A program made the position numbers and the translations under genes. This document shows, one piece after another, positions 15,635-24,584 of a stretch of 64,000 nt of DNA (position 1 is the stretch's first letter; each line of letters opens with the position of its first letter). Source of the stretch: Stenotrophomonas maltophilia. GTDB lineage: Bacteria > Pseudomonadota > Gammaproteobacteria > Xanthomonadales > Xanthomonadaceae. Where the stretch lies: positions 434,001 through 498,000 of the forward strand of contig NZ_CP090423.1 in assembly GCF_023518235.1 (NCBI RefSeq), given 5' to 3'. Below the pieces are notes generated by a model, which saw only the letters and a list, made by a program, of their open reading frames with translations, did not search any database and had not been told where the DNA came from.

Positions 15635-17776
15635 TCAGAAGGTGTAAGCGGCCTGCACATACACCCGTCGCGGTTCGCCCGGGAAGTGCCCGTTGCGTGC
15701 GATGAAGCCACTGGCGGCATACACCTTGTCGAACAGGTTCTTGACGTTGGCCTGGAACTGCCACTGCTTCCAGGTGGTCTTCCAGCTCATGTCGAACACG
15801 GTATAGGCCTTCACCGTCTGCCCGTCGAGGCTGACGCGCTCGCCGACATGGTCGGCGCCGAAGCCGATGGCGGAGTTGATCGCCGGCAGGTCGTAGCGCG
15901 TCCACAACCCCACCTTGTTGCGCGGCGCATTGGCGAAGCGGTCGCCGGAGGCGTTGGTGATGCCGCCCGGGCCGGCGTCCTTCACCCGCGCATCGTTGTA
16001 GGCGTAGGTCAGGTTCAGCACCCAGCGCTCGGTGACATCGGCCAGCAGGTCCAGCTCCATGCCGGTGCTGCGCACCAGGCCCAGTGCGGCCAGCTGGTTC
16101 ACGCCGCCGGTCACCTCGCCGGTGGCCTGCACGATGTTGCTGCGGTCGATGCGGTAGGCCGCCATGTTCACGCTCACGCGCTCGGCCAGCAGCGACTTCA
16201 GGCCGATTTCCCACTGCTTGCTGCGCTCGGCGTCGAACGGGCCGCCGGCGGCCGGGTTCTGGTTCGCCGCGCTCTGCGGAACGAAGCCACTGGCCACGTT
16301 GGCATACAGGTTCAGCCCCTGGCGAACGGTGAACGTGCTGCCGAGCCGCCAGCTCAGATCGTTGCCATCGACACTGCTGGCGCCGAGACGATCCTCATCC
16401 TTGAAGCCATCCCAGCGCAGCCCGGCCAGCACGTGCCAGCGCTGTCCCAGTGCGAGTTCGTCCTGCAGGTAGGCGCCGTAGCGTGTGCTGCGGGTTGAAG
16501 TGCTGCGCCAGGGCAGGGCGGCCAGGTTGTAGTCGTGCCAGGTGCTGGCGCCGTACACCGGGTGGAACAGGTCGATGCCACGCACCGGGCCGGCGCCACG
16601 CGCGAGGTCAGCGCTGTTGGCCGTCTGTGCAGTGAAGTCGGCGTCGAGCTGGTACACATCGGCGCCGAACAGCACCTTGTGGCCGATTCGGCCGGTGTCA
16701 AGGCGCCACACGGCATTACCGCTCGCGGTGAACGCCTGGTTGTCGCGGACCTGGTTGCGCAGCTGGCGGGTCATCCACTCGGCCACGCCATCGCGGTCGC
16801 GGTCGATCAGACCCATCGGCTCGTGGTACATCTGGTGCTCGTTGTTGCTGAACCAGCGTGCGGCGAGGTCCACATCCAGATTGTCACGCGGCGCGAAACG
16901 GTACTGCGCCAACGCCACCTTCGCGCGCATGTCGAGGAAGTCGCTGGCCTCGTTGTGGTTCCAGCGGCGGTCGGTCAGGAAGGTGCCGGCATCGTTCACC
17001 GGCACGCCGCGCAGGCGGTTGCCGCCCAGGTTCTGGGTGATGTCGGTGAACTGCAGCACCAGCTCGCCGGTCTGGCCGACATCGAAGGCCAGCGAGGCAT
17101 CACCGATCACGCTTTCGCTGTCGGCGTTCCAGCGCACGCCCTGCTCGGTATCGGCATACAGCCCGGCGCGGTAGCGTACGCTGCCACCGGCGTTCAACGG
17201 GCCGGTGCCTTCGATGGAGCCGGCGCGGAAATCCTTGTTGCCCATCTGCACTTCGATGCGGCGCTCGGCGCTGGCCTTCGGCTTGCGCGTGACGTAGTTG
17301 ATGACGCCTCCGGCATCACCGCCACCATAGAGCGCCCCGGCCGGTCCCTTCAGGACCTCCACCCGTTCGATGTTGAACAGCTGCGGCACCGAGAAGCCGG
17401 CGTACGGGTCGCCGCGCAGGCCGTCGTACAGCACGTTCTCCTGGCGGAAGCCGCGCAGGGTGACGCCGGCATAGCTGAAGAAGCTGATGCCGCTGATGCT
17501 GCGGTACAGGTCGGTGACCTGGCGCGCCGCCTGATCGTCGATCAGCTCGCGTGGTACCACCTGGATCGATTGCGGAACGAGCTCCAGCGGCGTGTCGGTG
17601 CGGGTACCGACCGCGGCATCGTCCACCCGGTACAGGGTCTGCGCACGGCCACGCACTTCCACCTTGTCCAGCGCTGTAGCGGCTGGAGGGGAGGGTTCGG
17701 CTGCCTGGCAGAGCGTGGCCAGGGGTAGCGTCAGCGCCAGGTACAGGGCGTGCGGGCGGAGCAGGGGAGAGGGCAT
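15635..17776 (-). CDS. TonB-dependent siderophore receptor
   Basis: This 713-residue outer membrane receptor has a signal peptide (cleavage near AAEPSPP), a plug domain (LDKVEVRGRA, then VPQSIQVVPRELIDDQ and RVEVLKGPAGALYGGGDAGGVINYVTRKP) and a 22-stranded barrel ending in YVQAAYTF with terminal Phe. The plug phrases match the FhuA/FpvA-type ferric siderophore group. It imports ferric siderophore using TonB energy. A Fur-like dyad lies 20 bp upstream of the ATG, which fits iron repression. A lipoprotein gene follows and a TetR gene precedes it on the same strand. Confidence 0.93.
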   Translation of the reverse strand: MPSPLLRPHALYLALTLPLATLCQAAEPSPPAATALDKVEVRGRAQTLYRVDDAAVGTRTDTPLELVPQSIQVVPRELIDDQAARQVTDLYRSISGISFFSYAGVTLRGFRQENVLYDGLRGDPYAGFSVPQLFNIERVEVLKGPAGALYGGGDAGGVINYVTRKPKASAERRIEVQMGNKDFRAGSIEGTGPLNAGGSVRYRAGLYADTEQGVRWNADSESVIGDASLAFDVGQTGELVLQFTDITQNLGGNRLRGVPVNDAGTFLTDRRWNHNEASDFLDMRAKVALAQYRFAPRDNLDVDLAARWFSNNEHQMYHEPMGLIDRDRDGVAEWMTRQLRNQVRDNQAFTASGNAVWRLDTGRIGHKVLFGADVYQLDADFTAQTANSADLARGAGPVRGIDLFHPVYGASTWHDYNLAALPWRSTSTRSTRYGAYLQDELALGQRWHVLAGLRWDGFKDEDRLGASSVDGNDLSWRLGSTFTVRQGLNLYANVASGFVPQSAANQNPAAGGPFDAERSKQWEIGLKSLLAERVSVNMAAYRIDRSNIVQATGEVTGGVNQLAALGLVRSTGMELDLLADVTERWVLNLTYAYNDARVKDAGPGGITNASGDRFANAPRNKVGLWTRYDLPAINSAIGFGADHVGERVSLDGQTVKAYTVFDMSWKTTWKQWQFQANVKNLFDKVYAASGFIARNGHFPGEPRRVYVQAAYTF

Positions 17777-17795
17777 GGCGTGCGGGGAGGTGGCT

Positions 17796-17820
17796 GCAAA
17801 TGAGAAAGAGTAGCATTTGC
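17796..17820 (-). promoter_or_regulatory. Fur-box-like dyad upstream of the TonB receptor
   Basis: GCAAATG (17796-17802) and CATTTGC (17814-17820) form a perfect 7-bp inverted repeat around an AGAAAGAGTAG centre. The left half (AAATGAGAA) matches xanthomonad Fur sites. Position and target gene both support iron control. Confidence 0.6.
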
Positions 17821-17849
17821 AATACTTCGTGACCTATCCCCCGAATGCG

Positions 17850-18494
17850 CTATGGACGTGCGCCGGGGTCGGTGTAGGGGGTACCGGCCAGCGCGACCAG
17901 CACGCCGGTGGCGCCGCGCACCATCAACTGCAGCATCGCCTCGCGCGGATCCTCGCCCAGCGCGTGGCTGGCCAGGCCCTTTTCGTAGGCGGCCACCACC
18001 GAGGCCAGCAGCATCGCCGCGCCCAGCCGGGCCTCGGCATCCTGGGGTGGGCGACCGGCCGCGGTGGCCATCAACTGCGCCAGATCGTCGGTGAGCTGCG
18101 CCTGCAGGCGCCGCGCGTGCGCGATCAGCACCGGGCTGTCGGCCACCGTGGCCCAGAACGCTGCGGCGCCAGCGTTGATCCGCAGCAGGGGGTGGCCACT
18201 GTGCAGCAGGCTGCATAGCAGCGACTGGAACGCGGCCAGGGGCGTCATGCTGCTGCGCTCGGCCATGCCTTCGCGCAGCAGTGCGCGCGCCTCTTCGTCG
18301 CGGTCGAAGACCAGGTCTTCCTTGCTGGCGAAGTAGTTGAACACCGTCTTGCGCGAGACGCCGGCGGCCTCGGCAATGTCCGACATCGACACCGCTTCGA
18401 AGCCACGCTCGATGATCAACCCGGTGGCGACGTCGGAAATCACCTGTCGGGTCTCGGCTTTGCGCTGCTCACGGCGGCCAGGGGGCGGGGTCAT
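17850..18494 (-). CDS. TetR-family repressor of the divergent monooxygenase
   Basis: This 214-residue regulator has a typical TetR N-terminal domain (TRQVISDVATGLIIERGFEA, then the helix-turn-helix VSMSDIAEAAGVSRKTVFNYFASKEDLV at about 38-65). The C-terminal ligand domain is helical. The ATG at 18494 gives the usual family length; an upstream extension in frame is not supported. The intergenic gap to the divergent FAD-monooxygenase contains two dyads, so autoregulation and control of that gene are likely. Confidence 0.88.
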   Translation of the reverse strand: MTPPPGRREQRKAETRQVISDVATGLIIERGFEAVSMSDIAEAAGVSRKTVFNYFASKEDLVFDRDEEARALLREGMAERSSMTPLAAFQSLLCSLLHSGHPLLRINAGAAAFWATVADSPVLIAHARRLQAQLTDDLAQLMATAAGRPPQDAEARLGAAMLLASVVAAYEKGLASHALGEDPREAMLQLMVRGATGVLVALAGTPYTDPGARP

Positions 18495-18500
18495 CGGCGG

Positions 18501-18529
18501 TTCACTTGTGAAAACGTACACCGAGTGTA
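18501..18529. promoter_or_regulatory. Two dyads in the TetR/monooxygenase divergent promoter
   Basis: TTCAC-TT-GTGAA (18501-18512) and TACAC-CGA-GTGTA (18517-18529) are both perfect inverted repeats within the 82-bp gap. One or both are candidate TetR operators. Confidence 0.5.
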
Positions 18530-18576
18530 ACATTGTGACCGCCAGAGCGCCGGCCCGGTGCTCACGAGGAATCCTC

Positions 18577-20175
18577 ATGTGGTACGACGTGGTTATTGCC
18601 GGAGCGGGTCCGGTCGGCCTGTTCCTGTCCTGCGAGCTGGCCCTGGCCGGCTGTTCGGTGCTGGTGCTGGAAGCGGCCGCATCGCCGCAGTCGCCGCTGA
18701 AGCGCTTGCCGTTCGGTCTGCGCGGCTTGAATGCGCCCACCCTGGAGGCGCTGGACCGGCGTGGCCTGCTCGAGGCGGTGGCCGCGACCCAGGTGCTCAA
18801 GCCCGACAAGGGCGCACCGCCACCCGGTACCGCGCATTGGTTGGCGCAGTCGCGGCCGCTGGGCGGTCACTTTGCCGGCATCCCGTTCGCTCTGGACAAC
18901 GTTGACCGCGGGCGCTGGCCGTATCGCCTCGCTACACCGGTTGGCACCCAGATGGCGGTGGAACTGCACGCGCTGGAAACCGTGCTGAGCGAACGCGCGG
19001 TCGCGCTGGGGGTGCGCATCGAACGTGGCTGCGCGCTGCAGGCCGTGCAGGCGGGCGACGCGGAAGTGACCATCGAGACCGCCGCCGGACCGGTGCGCGC
19101 CGCCTGGCTGGTCGGCTGCGATGGCGGCCGCAGCACCGTGCGCAAGCAGTGCGGCTTCAGCTTCGCCGGCACCGACCCGGAGTTCACCGGGCATTCGTTG
19201 CTGGTGGAACTGGACGACCCTTCGGTGCTGACGCCGGGCCGCCAGTACACCGCGCACGGCATGTGCAATTTCAATCCGCCCGGCGTGCTGGCATTGGCTG
19301 ATTTCGATGGTGGCGCAGGCCATCGCACGCTGCTCGATCGAGAGACGGCGCAGGCCCTGCTGCGGCGCATTTCCGGGCGAGAGGCCACCCTCACCGCGCT
19401 GAAGCTGCACAGCACATGGACCGATGGTGCGCGCCAGGCGACGAACTATCGCAACGGGCGCGTGCTGCTGGCCGGTGATGCCGCGCATGTGCATTCGCCG
19501 CTGGGCGGGCAGGGCCTGAACCTGGGCATCGGCGATGCGATGAATCTTGGCTGGAAGCTGGCGGCCGTGGTGCACGGTGAGGCCGACAGCACGCTGCTGG
19601 ACAGCTATGGCGCCGAGCGGCATCCGATCGGCGCGCGGGTGCTGGACTGGTCGCGCGCGCAGGTGGCGCTGATGCGACCCGGTGCGGGCTCGCGTGCGCT
19701 GGCGGCGGTCATGGCCGACCTGGCCGACACCGGCGATGGCGCGACCTACCTGGCCGAACGGGTCTGGGGTGTTGCGCAGCAGCTGGACCTGGGTGAAGGG
19801 CATCCGCTGGTCGGCCGCAGCGTGCCGGACTTGCAGTTGGGCGATGGCCGTCGCATGGGCGAACTGCTGCGCGCCGGTAGCGGGGTGCTGCTGGTGTTGG
19901 ACGCCGATTCCGCGCTCTGCGAGGGCATTGACGGCGCGTTGCATCGCCTCACCTGCATGGCTTCGCCGGTGCACGACACACTTGGTCTGGGCGCGGTGCT
20001 GGTCCGGCCCGACGGCATCGTGGCCTGGGCCTGCGATGCCGGTGGCGATGCGACGGGGCTGTCCGAGGCGCTGCAACGCTGGTTCGGTGTGCCCGGCAGA
20101 GGCGGCGCTACACCCGCACCGGCACAGGCGAACGCTGTCGCCCGGCCTCGGTCATCACCGCCGCCAGCTGCTTGA
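18577..20175 (+). CDS. FAD-dependent aromatic monooxygenase
   Basis: The 532-residue flavoprotein has the three class A hydroxylase fingerprints: the dinucleotide motif GAGPVGLFLSCELALAG at about 9-25, the DG motif GCDGGRSTVRKQCGF, and GRVLLAGDAAHVHSPLGGQG for FAD ribityl binding. Relatives hydroxylate phenols, polyketides or antibiotics (rifampicin, tetracycline); the substrate cannot be read from sequence. A thioredoxin-like C-terminal domain (VGRSVPDLQLGDGRRMGELL) is typical of the PHBH-like polyketide and phenol group. The ATG at 18577 gives an N-terminus starting at the FAD strand. It is divergent from a TetR gene. Its 3' end overlaps the convergent kinase gene by 68 bp. Confidence 0.9.
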   Translation: MWYDVVIAGAGPVGLFLSCELALAGCSVLVLEAAASPQSPLKRLPFGLRGLNAPTLEALDRRGLLEAVAATQVLKPDKGAPPPGTAHWLAQSRPLGGHFAGIPFALDNVDRGRWPYRLATPVGTQMAVELHALETVLSERAVALGVRIERGCALQAVQAGDAEVTIETAAGPVRAAWLVGCDGGRSTVRKQCGFSFAGTDPEFTGHSLLVELDDPSVLTPGRQYTAHGMCNFNPPGVLALADFDGGAGHRTLLDRETAQALLRRISGREATLTALKLHSTWTDGARQATNYRNGRVLLAGDAAHVHSPLGGQGLNLGIGDAMNLGWKLAAVVHGEADSTLLDSYGAERHPIGARVLDWSRAQVALMRPGAGSRALAAVMADLADTGDGATYLAERVWGVAQQLDLGEGHPLVGRSVPDLQLGDGRRMGELLRAGSGVLLVLDADSALCEGIDGALHRLTCMASPVHDTLGLGAVLVRPDGIVAWACDAGGDATGLSEALQRWFGVPGRGGATPAPAQANAVARPRSSPPPAA

Positions 20176-21841
20176 GCGAATAGGGTTTGCGCAGCAGGGT
20201 GAAGCCATGCCCCGGGTCACGCGCCAGCAGTTCGCTGTAGCCGCTGGTGAGGATGATCGGCAGATCCGGGAACCGGCTGCGGACGTTGCGGGCCAGGTCC
20301 AGTCCGTTGGTGCCGGGCATCACCACGTCACTGAACATCACATGGAAGCGCGCAGCATCCTGTTCCAGCGCAGCCAGCGCTTGGTCTGCATTGCGCGCCA
20401 GCACCACGGTGTAGTCGAGTTCGCGCAGCGCACCGACCGCGAACTCGGCCACGTCCACGTTGTCCTCCACCACCAGCACGCACAGCCCATGGCCATGCAC
20501 CAGGCCTGGCTGTGACAGCGGGCGCGGGAGTGCGCCGCTGGACTGGGCCAGCGGCAGGTAGAGCGTAAAACGCGTCCCGGTGCCGGGTTCGCTGCTCACA
20601 TCCACCTCGCCCTCGGACTGCTTGACGAAGCCGAACACCTGGCTGAGGCCGAGCCCGGTTCCTGCACCGACATCCTTGGTGGTGAAGAACGGCTCGAAGA
20701 TGCGGTCGACCACGGTGGGATCGATGCCCTTACCGGTGTCGGTCACGCTGATGGCGGCGAACACGCCCTTCATTGGTGCGGCAAAGCGGATCGATGGCAC
20801 TGCGGTGACCTGTTCGACCTGGATCGTCACGCTGCCCTGGCCATCGATGGCATCGCGTGCGTTGACTGCGATGTTGATCAGGGCGGTATCCAGCTGCGTG
20901 CGGTCCAGCAGCACCGGCAACGGCGTGTCAGGCAGGTTCACCCGCATCGTGATGCGCGCACCGAGCACGGTGGTGATGATGTCCGATAGTGCCTGCACGC
21001 TCTCGCACAGATCGAAAACCTCCGGGGACAGGCTCTGCCGGCGCGAGAATGCCAGCAGCTGCGCGGTAAGCCGCGTGGCCCTGTCCGAGGCGCTGCCGAT
21101 GGCCTGGATGTAGCGCAGGCGCGGATCGTCGCCAGGCCAGGTGTGCAGCAGCATGTCCACCGAACCGGTGATGACCTGCAGCAGGTTGTTGAAGTCGTGG
21201 GCGACGCCGCCGGTGAGCTGGCCGATGGCCTCCAGCTTCTGCGACTGCCGCAGCTGTTCGCGCGCGCGTACCAGCTCCAGATGCGCCTCGCGTGCCTGTT
21301 CGGTGATGGCCGCGACCTGGCGGCTGTGCCGGTCGCGCTCGATCACCCGCTCGGTCTGTTCGCTGACCACGCAGATGATGCCGGCCACTGCGCCACTGCC
21401 AACGCGCAGCGGCGAATAGGAAAACGTCCAGAAGGTTTCCCGCAGCGTGCCGTCGCGGTCCATCATCAGGGGCAGATTGTTGAAGCTGCGGCTGGTGCCG
21501 GCAAACGCATCGTCAATCGCCGGTGCCACCACCTGCCAGACATCGGCCCACACCTGTTCCAGGCCATTGCCCATGGCCCCGTGCAGCTTGCCGCCCAGCA
21601 TCGGCAGGTAGGCATCGTTGAAAAAGAACGTCTTGTCCTGGTGGCCCCAGGCAATCCACAGCGGCTCGGGAGAGTCGAGAATCATCGCCAGCAGCGTACG
21701 CAGTTCGGGCGGGGCGCTGGCTGCGGCGGCAGAGCGCGCCCAGTCGCTGTCCTGCAGCAGGCGGTAGGCCAGCTGGTCGGGCGTGGAGACGGAAAGGGGA
21801 AAAGGATGCATGGCCGACAGCGCGGGGAGGTCACGCAGCAT
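20108..21841 (-). CDS. PAS hybrid sensor histidine kinase with C-terminal receiver
   Basis: The 577-residue soluble kinase has a PAS-like sensor (about 45-165, with WIAWGHQDKTFFFNDAYLPM), a coiled helix, a HisKA domain with phospho-His H215 (GGVAHDFNN), a HATPase domain with DTGKGID and GTGLGLSQVFG boxes, and a receiver domain (VLVVEDN, phosphoacceptor in FSDVVMPG, Lys in LLRKPYSLKQL). It has no membrane segment, so it senses a cytosolic cue. No cognate output gene is adjacent. Start at 21841 or the in-frame ATG at 21811; neither has a clear ribosome site. Confidence 0.9.
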   Translation of the reverse strand: MLRDLPALSAMHPFPLSVSTPDQLAYRLLQDSDWARSAAAASAPPELRTLLAMILDSPEPLWIAWGHQDKTFFFNDAYLPMLGGKLHGAMGNGLEQVWADVWQVVAPAIDDAFAGTSRSFNNLPLMMDRDGTLRETFWTFSYSPLRVGSGAVAGIICVVSEQTERVIERDRHSRQVAAITEQAREAHLELVRAREQLRQSQKLEAIGQLTGGVAHDFNNLLQVITGSVDMLLHTWPGDDPRLRYIQAIGSASDRATRLTAQLLAFSRRQSLSPEVFDLCESVQALSDIITTVLGARITMRVNLPDTPLPVLLDRTQLDTALINIAVNARDAIDGQGSVTIQVEQVTAVPSIRFAAPMKGVFAAISVTDTGKGIDPTVVDRIFEPFFTTKDVGAGTGLGLSQVFGFVKQSEGEVDVSSEPGTGTRFTLYLPLAQSSGALPRPLSQPGLVHGHGLCVLVVEDNVDVAEFAVGALRELDYTVVLARNADQALAALEQDAARFHVMFSDVVMPGTNGLDLARNVRSRFPDLPIILTSGYSELLARDPGHGFTLLRKPYSLKQLAAVMTEAGRQRSPVPVRV

Positions 21842-21892
21842 AGCTGAGCGGATGTCAGCACGGCCTGCACACTCGTACGCGGCCTCAGTGCA

Positions 21893-22180
21893 TCACACGC
21901 CCAGCAACGTGGGCAAAGGCCAATCGGCCACCCGTGCATGGCTTACCTGTTGATGGCAACCACACCGCTCGCAGCGGAACAGGGCGCCGCCGGGCAGATG
22001 CAGCAGGCTGTCTTCGCCGGCAGAAGTGGTTTCCGCGCAATGGCGGCAGGTGATGGTCAGCGCGGTAATGCGCTCGATTCCACCGGACAGGTTGAACACG
22101 GCCTCAAAGGCGCTGATGACAGGGTGGATCGCGTCAGGCATGGACAGCTCGGCAGGAAACAATGCCGCATCGTTGCCCAT
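21893..22180 (-). CDS. Small zinc-ribbon-like hypothetical protein
   Basis: The 95-residue product carries paired Cys motifs (TCRHC and RCERCGC) about 28 residues apart, consistent with a structural zinc site. The N-terminal 45 residues look helical. The start is uncertain (22180 or 22141). The family is not recognised. Confidence 0.55.
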   Translation of the reverse strand: MGNDAALFPAELSMPDAIHPVISAFEAVFNLSGGIERITALTITCRHCAETTSAGEDSLLHLPGGALFRCERCGCHQQVSHARVADWPLPTLLGV

Positions 22181-22251
22181 GGGCGGTGATGGCGCAGTCA
22201 GCTGCGTGCATGCAGCGGATCAAGCAAAGACGACTGTTGCGGCGCCCCGCA

Positions 22252-22521
22252 TCAGGCGACGCAGATCAGCAGCAGGCTGCACAGCACCAGCATCAGCACG
22301 AATACGCGCCGGCTCAGCGCCAGGCAGGCCAGGCACGCCGCAAAGGCCCACGCCGCCAGCAGGGCGCAGGTCAGCAGCCAAATGCCGATCACCAGCAGCG
22401 ACCCACTCGCAAGCGCCGACAATGCAATGGCCTTGAACAGCCCCAGACCCAGCACGCTACCGAGCACGCCCGCCTGCAGGGCGATGGCGTCGTGGCGGGT
22501 GGGGGCGGAGGGGTGATGCAT
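22252..22521 (-). CDS. Small hydrophobic membrane protein
   Basis: The 89-residue product is almost entirely hydrophobic after residue 12, with two or three membrane helices (LGLGLFKAIALSALASGSLL, LTCALLAAWAFAACLACLAL). Function is unknown. It lies in a run of short envelope genes on the same strand. Confidence 0.55.
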   Translation of the reverse strand: MHHPSAPTRHDAIALQAGVLGSVLGLGLFKAIALSALASGSLLVIGIWLLTCALLAAWAFAACLACLALSRRVFVLMLVLCSLLLICVA

Positions 22522-22624
22522 GGCGGCTCCGTGCTGGCCGGTCGTGGGATGTCACCCACACTGTGCCCAACGCCATATCCACGGAATGTGTTCATCGACG
22601 GGATGCCCCGGCGACGACGATGAT

Positions 22625-23125
22625 TCAGTCGAACTCACCCTCGGCCGACTCCAGCCGCTGCCGGTAGGCCGCCCGATGCTGGTACAGCCGCTGGCATTCG
22701 GCCGATCGGTGGATACGGCTGGACGTCTCGTTGGCCACCGAGTCGCACATCCGCGCAATATGGTTGCTGGCAGCCAGCTCGGTGACGAAGAACACGGCCG
22801 TGACGCCGGTACCAAGCAGCACTACATACAACAGGCGGCTGAGCCAGCGTGACCGCTTGCGCGCGAAGTGCTGCTGGATGGTCAGGTCGAAGCGGATGAT
22901 GCTGAGCACGATCCAGATGATCGCGACCAGGAAGCACAGCGTGGGCAGCAGGCCACGCCAGAGACCGGCTTCATACACCGATTCACTGTAGTGGACGGCC
23001 GCTCCCGCACCGGCGATGGCGATCGCCAGCGCCCAGTTGCGGCCCAGCGAGAGCAGGTCATCGAGCAGCTTTTCACGGTTTCGGGTCGGTACGGCTGCCA
23101 CGTCGGTTCCTTCTGCATGCTGCAA
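22625..23125 (-). CDS. Membrane protein of unknown function
   Basis: The 166-residue product has a soluble N-terminus, three or four predicted helices (NWALAIAIAGAGAAVHY, LLPTLCFLVAIIWIVLSII, LLYVVLLGTGVTAVFFV) and a charged, Arg-rich C-terminal tail that could form a coiled helix. No domain is recognised. Confidence 0.65.
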   Translation of the reverse strand: MQHAEGTDVAAVPTRNREKLLDDLLSLGRNWALAIAIAGAGAAVHYSESVYEAGLWRGLLPTLCFLVAIIWIVLSIIRFDLTIQQHFARKRSRWLSRLLYVVLLGTGVTAVFFVTELAASNHIARMCDSVANETSSRIHRSAECQRLYQHRAAYRQRLESAEGEFD

Positions 23126-23256
23126 TCGGCGGCGGGCTGCCGCCGATCATGCAGATGGTGGGCCAACACTGCGGCGAAGAGAAGCCTGCCCGCGCGGTAG
23201 CTGCCGATCCCTGCATCGCCGTCGCACCGGCAATGGCTGATGCCCCGACGCGAGGC

Positions 23257-24468
23257 TCAGCGGCTGCCGGCGACGCCGCCCTTGCGCCTGCTGTCCAGCA
23301 TCACCGCCAGACCCCACAGCAGCAGGCCGCCGACGGCAGTGGCGGCACCCACATAGCCGGTGCTGGCCGGGCTGAAACCGGCGCTGATGGCCATGCCGCC
23401 CAGCCACGGGCCAAGCGCATTGGCGGTATTGAAGGCCGCATGGTTTGAGGCTGCCGCCAGCGTCTGTGCTTCACCGGCAACGTCCATCAGGCGCGTCTGC
23501 AGCACCGCCGCCAGTGCGCCCATGGTGCCCACGGTGATGATCATCGGGCCGATGGTCCACACCGACTGCGCGGCCAGCGGATACAGCAGCAGCATCACGA
23601 TCGACCACAGCAGCACCACGGCGGCGGCCTTGAAGTGGAACTTGTCCACCAGCCAGCCGCCGGCGATGTTGCCGATGATCGCGCCGATGCCGAACACGCC
23701 CACCGCCAGCGGCATCCACGATTCGGCCACGCCGGTGACCTGCACCAGGGTCGGCGCCAGATAGGTGAACACGCAGAACATGCCGGCAAAACCGACTGCG
23801 CCGATCGCCAGTGCCAGCCATACCTGGGTGGTGTTGAAGGCACGCAGTTCGCGCATCGGCGAGGTACGCACCTCGTCCGGGTCGGGCAGCAGGAAGCGGG
23901 CGATCATCGCCACGGTGGCGATGGCCAGCACGCTGACCAGCGCGAAGGCGGTGCGCCAGCTCAGCTGCTGGCCCAGCCAGGTGGTCAACGGGTTGCCGAT
24001 CAGGATGGCGATCGACAGGCCCAGCAGTACGCGCGACATCGCCTGGCCACGCTGCCCGGCCGGGCTGATCGCCGCGGCCACCAGCATCGCCACACCGAAG
24101 TAGGCACCGTGCGGCAGGCCAGCGACGAAGCGCGCGGCCAGCATGGTGGCGTAGTTCGGCGCCAGCGCGCTGGCCAGGTTGCCCACCGCATAGAAGCCCA
24201 TCAGCGCCAGCAGCAGCTTGCGGCGTGGGAAGCTGGCACCGACGAAGGCCAGGACCGGTGCGCCGACCACCACGCCGATGGCATAGGCGCTGATCAGGTG
24301 GCCGACCTGGGTCTCAGAGATCGCCAGGCCACGGCTGATCTCCAGCATCAGACCCATGCTGGCAAATTCACTGGTGCCGATGGCAAAGCCACCCAGCGAC
24401 AGGGCGAGGATGATCAGGGTGCGCTGGCGGGGCGTCAGCCGCGCAGCCAGGAAAGAGTTGGGGCTCAT
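23257..24468 (-). CDS. MFS drug exporter (DHA1 family, AraJ/Cmr-like)
   Basis: This 403-residue transporter has 12 hydrophobic segments. The first segment pair carries GGFAIGTSEFASMGLML, the second loop has the MFS motif A variant GASFPRRKLLLALM, and segment 5 reads LSIAILIGNPLTTWLG. These match DHA1 proton-coupled sugar/drug exporters of the AraJ/YdhP/Cmr type. The substrate is unknown. It stands alone, with no adjacent regulator. Confidence 0.85.
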   Translation of the reverse strand: MSPNSFLAARLTPRQRTLIILALSLGGFAIGTSEFASMGLMLEISRGLAISETQVGHLISAYAIGVVVGAPVLAFVGASFPRRKLLLALMGFYAVGNLASALAPNYATMLAARFVAGLPHGAYFGVAMLVAAAISPAGQRGQAMSRVLLGLSIAILIGNPLTTWLGQQLSWRTAFALVSVLAIATVAMIARFLLPDPDEVRTSPMRELRAFNTTQVWLALAIGAVGFAGMFCVFTYLAPTLVQVTGVAESWMPLAVGVFGIGAIIGNIAGGWLVDKFHFKAAAVVLLWSIVMLLLYPLAAQSVWTIGPMIITVGTMGALAAVLQTRLMDVAGEAQTLAAASNHAAFNTANALGPWLGGMAISAGFSPASTGYVGAATAVGGLLLWGLAVMLDSRRKGGVAGSR

Positions 24469-24584
24469 GCGGGGGCGCGATGGGGCGGGGAGCCGCCTAT
24501 TGTACTGCTGCAGCGCAGCAACGATCAGCGCCCGCTGCCAAGAATCAGCGTTTGGCAGGTGGTGCCGACCGCGCCCAGGGCGGA

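Noticed and set aside
15552..16214. Upstream extension of the lipoprotein frame
   Set aside because: It lies opposite to or out of frame with the TonB receptor and would bury the lipobox inside the protein.
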